From Labilibaculum sp. (GTDB lineage Bacteria; Bacteroidota; Bacteroidia; Bacteroidales; Marinifilaceae), in contig JAEINT010000014.1 of assembly GCA_016342745.1 (NCBI GenBank), positions 102,920 through 166,919 on the forward strand: 64,000 nt of DNA, read 5' to 3'. The notes beneath the pieces were generated by a model. The model was not told where the DNA came from, did not search any database, and saw only the letters and a list, made by a program, of their open reading frames with translations. Of this stretch, positions 62,609 to 64,000 are shown one piece after another; within the stretch, counting starts at the first letter, position 1, and each line of letters opens with the position of its first letter. The position numbers were made by a program, and so were the translations under genes.

Positions 62609-63643
62609 ATGAATAAACAGAAAATTTGGGAGGAAAATATAAGAAGCTTAGGCATCGCCATGTTCTCTTTAGTTCTTGCCATTGTTATTGGTACTGGCGG
62701 GTATATGTTGCTGAATGATGCATATTCTTTGGTTGATGCCTTTTATATGACTGTAATAACTATTACAACTGTAGGTTTTACCGAGGTTCACCCAATGACT
62801 GATGCGGGTAAATTGTTTACGATATTTCTAATTTTCGTAAGTTTTGGGATATTTGGATATTTAGCATCAGCTATTACCAGATTTATATTAGATGGAGTTT
62901 TTCGTAGAAATTTAAAAGACTATAGAATCGTGAGAAGTATTGAAAAATTGAAAGGGCATGTTATTGTTTGTGGTTATGGAAGAAATGGAAAACAAGCTTG
63001 TTTGGAATTGATTGAACATGGAGAAAATGTTGTAGTGATCGATTCTGAAGAAAGTTCTATTGACAGAATTCGATTGCAGCCAGAGCTTTTGTTTGTTCAG
63101 GGAGATGCAACTCAAGAGGATGTTTTAAATATGGCCAATATTGCAACGGCGAAAGCATTGATTACTGCGATTCCAAATGATGCAGAGAATGTATATGTAG
63201 TTTTAACTGCTCGTGAAATGAATTCTAAAATTAAAATCATATCGCGATCGGAGAAAAGTCAGTCAGATAATAAGCTAAAAAGAGCTGGGGCAGATAATGT
63301 AATAATGCCAGATCGAATAGGTGGGCAGCAAATGGCGAAGTTGGTTGCTCAACCAGACGTGGTTGAATTTTTGGATAATATTTTACTTCAGTCTACTAAA
63401 GGGGTGAAGCTAGAAGAGGTGAGTTGTCGGGGGTTAGCTGAATGTTTTGTTGGGAAGTCTATACGCGAGTTAAATGTTAGAGATCGGTCAGGCGCAAATA
63501 TTATTGGATTAAAAGATCAGGATGGTGTTTACATTTACAATCCATCACCAGAAATTGTGCTCGATAGGTATTTTCATTTATTTGTATTGGGTAATAAAGA
63601 ACAAGTTTATAATCTAAAACAATTATTGGTAGTTGGAGAATAG
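62609..63643 (+). CDS. Potassium channel with TrkA-N (RCK) domain
   Basis: 344 residues from ATG 62609; a TTG two codons earlier is less likely. Two membrane helices flank the pore loop TITTVGFTEV, whose TVGF filter is a variant of TVGYG. The RCK/TrkA-N domain follows (HVIVCGYGRNGKQACLELIE, VVIDSEESS, FVQGDATQEDVL) and then a TrkA-C domain (about 255-344). It probably conducts potassium under ligand gating (nucleotide or calcium). Monocistronic, followed by a terminator. Confidence 0.92.
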   Translation: MNKQKIWEENIRSLGIAMFSLVLAIVIGTGGYMLLNDAYSLVDAFYMTVITITTVGFTEVHPMTDAGKLFTIFLIFVSFGIFGYLASAITRFILDGVFRRNLKDYRIVRSIEKLKGHVIVCGYGRNGKQACLELIEHGENVVVIDSEESSIDRIRLQPELLFVQGDATQEDVLNMANIATAKALITAIPNDAENVYVVLTAREMNSKIKIISRSEKSQSDNKLKRAGADNVIMPDRIGGQQMAKLVAQPDVVEFLDNILLQSTKGVKLEEVSCRGLAECFVGKSIRELNVRDRSGANIIGLKDQDGVYIYNPSPEIVLDRYFHLFVLGNKEQVYNLKQLLVVGE

Positions 63644-63676
63644 TTAATAAGTGACTACTGAAAAGAATAAAAATTT

Positions 63677-63704
63677 AATCACAACACTTGTTGTGATTTT
63701 TTTT
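63677..63704 (+). terminator. Terminator of the potassium channel gene
   Basis: A perfect 10-bp stem (AATCACAACA/TGTTGTGATT) with a 2-base loop and a T run. Confidence 0.9.
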
Positions 63705-63971
63705 ATTGTTGTAAATCAGTCTGTTGTATTTTTATCTTTATTTTTTTTCAAAATCATTTGGAAGTATGGATGATCTTCTATTATATTTGCATCCACTTTC
63801 AACGGAGAGTGGATTTATAAAATGGTTGTTTAGTAGTATTTTATAGGCAGTGGTAGGGTGGTCGTAGGAATCTTTTTATGATTGTAATATTTCTTACACC
63901 TACTAAACGACAATTTTATTTTTTTTGAAATTTTTTCGGGCAAGCATTAGGAAATGTAAATTTATTTAGGT

Positions 63972-63979
63972 TATCTTTG
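63972..63979 (+). promoter_or_regulatory. Probable -7 box of a gene beyond the window
   Basis: TATCTTTG matches TAnnTTTG 21 bp before the right edge; the downstream gene is outside the window. Positions 63705-63971 hold no gene that I can see. Confidence 0.45.
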
Positions 63980-64000
63980 CAGCCGCTTTAAACGGGAAAG

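Overview
The window is a low-GC chromosomal segment of a Bacteroidota bacterium. Four things point there: SusC/SusD-type proteins, promoters of the TTTG-N18-20-TAnnTTTG type, type III glutamine synthetase (GlnN), and many lipoproteins, two with acidic residues after the lipid cysteine. The gene set (SelD-YedF, Tat-type signal, DUF2851, M16 protease) would suit a marine or sediment member of Bacteroidales such as the Marinifilaceae, but the genus is an inference. No phage, transposase, CRISPR array or rRNA operon was seen.

Layout. 1-2112 (minus): a TonB-dependent receptor cut by the window edge, with a CxxxM motif known from copper receptors, and a small CNGKC protein. 2228-3615: selenium genes yedF-like and selD. 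4059-10379: housekeeping and exported enzymes (histidine phosphatase, O-methyltransferase, M16 protease, YitT, S41 protease) and three identical tRNA-Phe genes. 10380-14140: gpmI, a DUF3109 protein and an M20 dipeptidase, each followed by a strong terminator. 14458-49520: a large peptidoglycan salvage locus. 49803-64000: a metallophosphatase, a possible CotH-like protein, glnN, a PorE/OmpA-like lipoprotein, purM, prfA, pyrF, DUF2851 and a TrkA-type potassium channel.

The salvage locus is the main feature. It holds a FadR-type GntR regulator; MurQ and a MurNAc/GlcNAc kinase; a NagB-LmbE fusion; an Amidase_3 enzyme split by an inserted domain; a two-domain glycosyltransferase; DUF1460; DUF4922; a double GNAT; a SpoIID-like protein; an AmpG-like permease; an SGNH hydrolase; a NagX-like acyltransferase; a NamZ (DUF1343) exo-muramidase; a DigH/GHL10-like glycosidase; an SSS symporter; AnmK; a beta-lactamase-fold AmiE-like protein carrying a GH3 C-terminal relic; an NlpC/P60 lipoprotein; a Tat-exported dipeptide epimerase; a SusC/SusD pair; and an NAGPA-domain protein. 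Together these could bind cell-wall fragments at the surface, cut glycan and peptide in the periplasm, import products through AmpG and the symporter, and convert MurNAc to GlcNAc-6-P and on to fructose-6-P. Five copies of a FadR-like operator (consensus TTGGTMWTACATGTTAYA) lie at promoters in this locus, so much of it may form one regulon.

Non-coding structure is also notable. A roughly 110-bp two-hairpin element occurs twice, each time beginning exactly at a TAA stop codon, and its two copies show covarying stems. There are also a 100-bp tandem hairpin repeat, a 13-unit 21-bp minisatellite, other hairpin-rich intergenic repeats, and an 890-bp gene-free gap. All calls come from reading the sequence; no database search was run.
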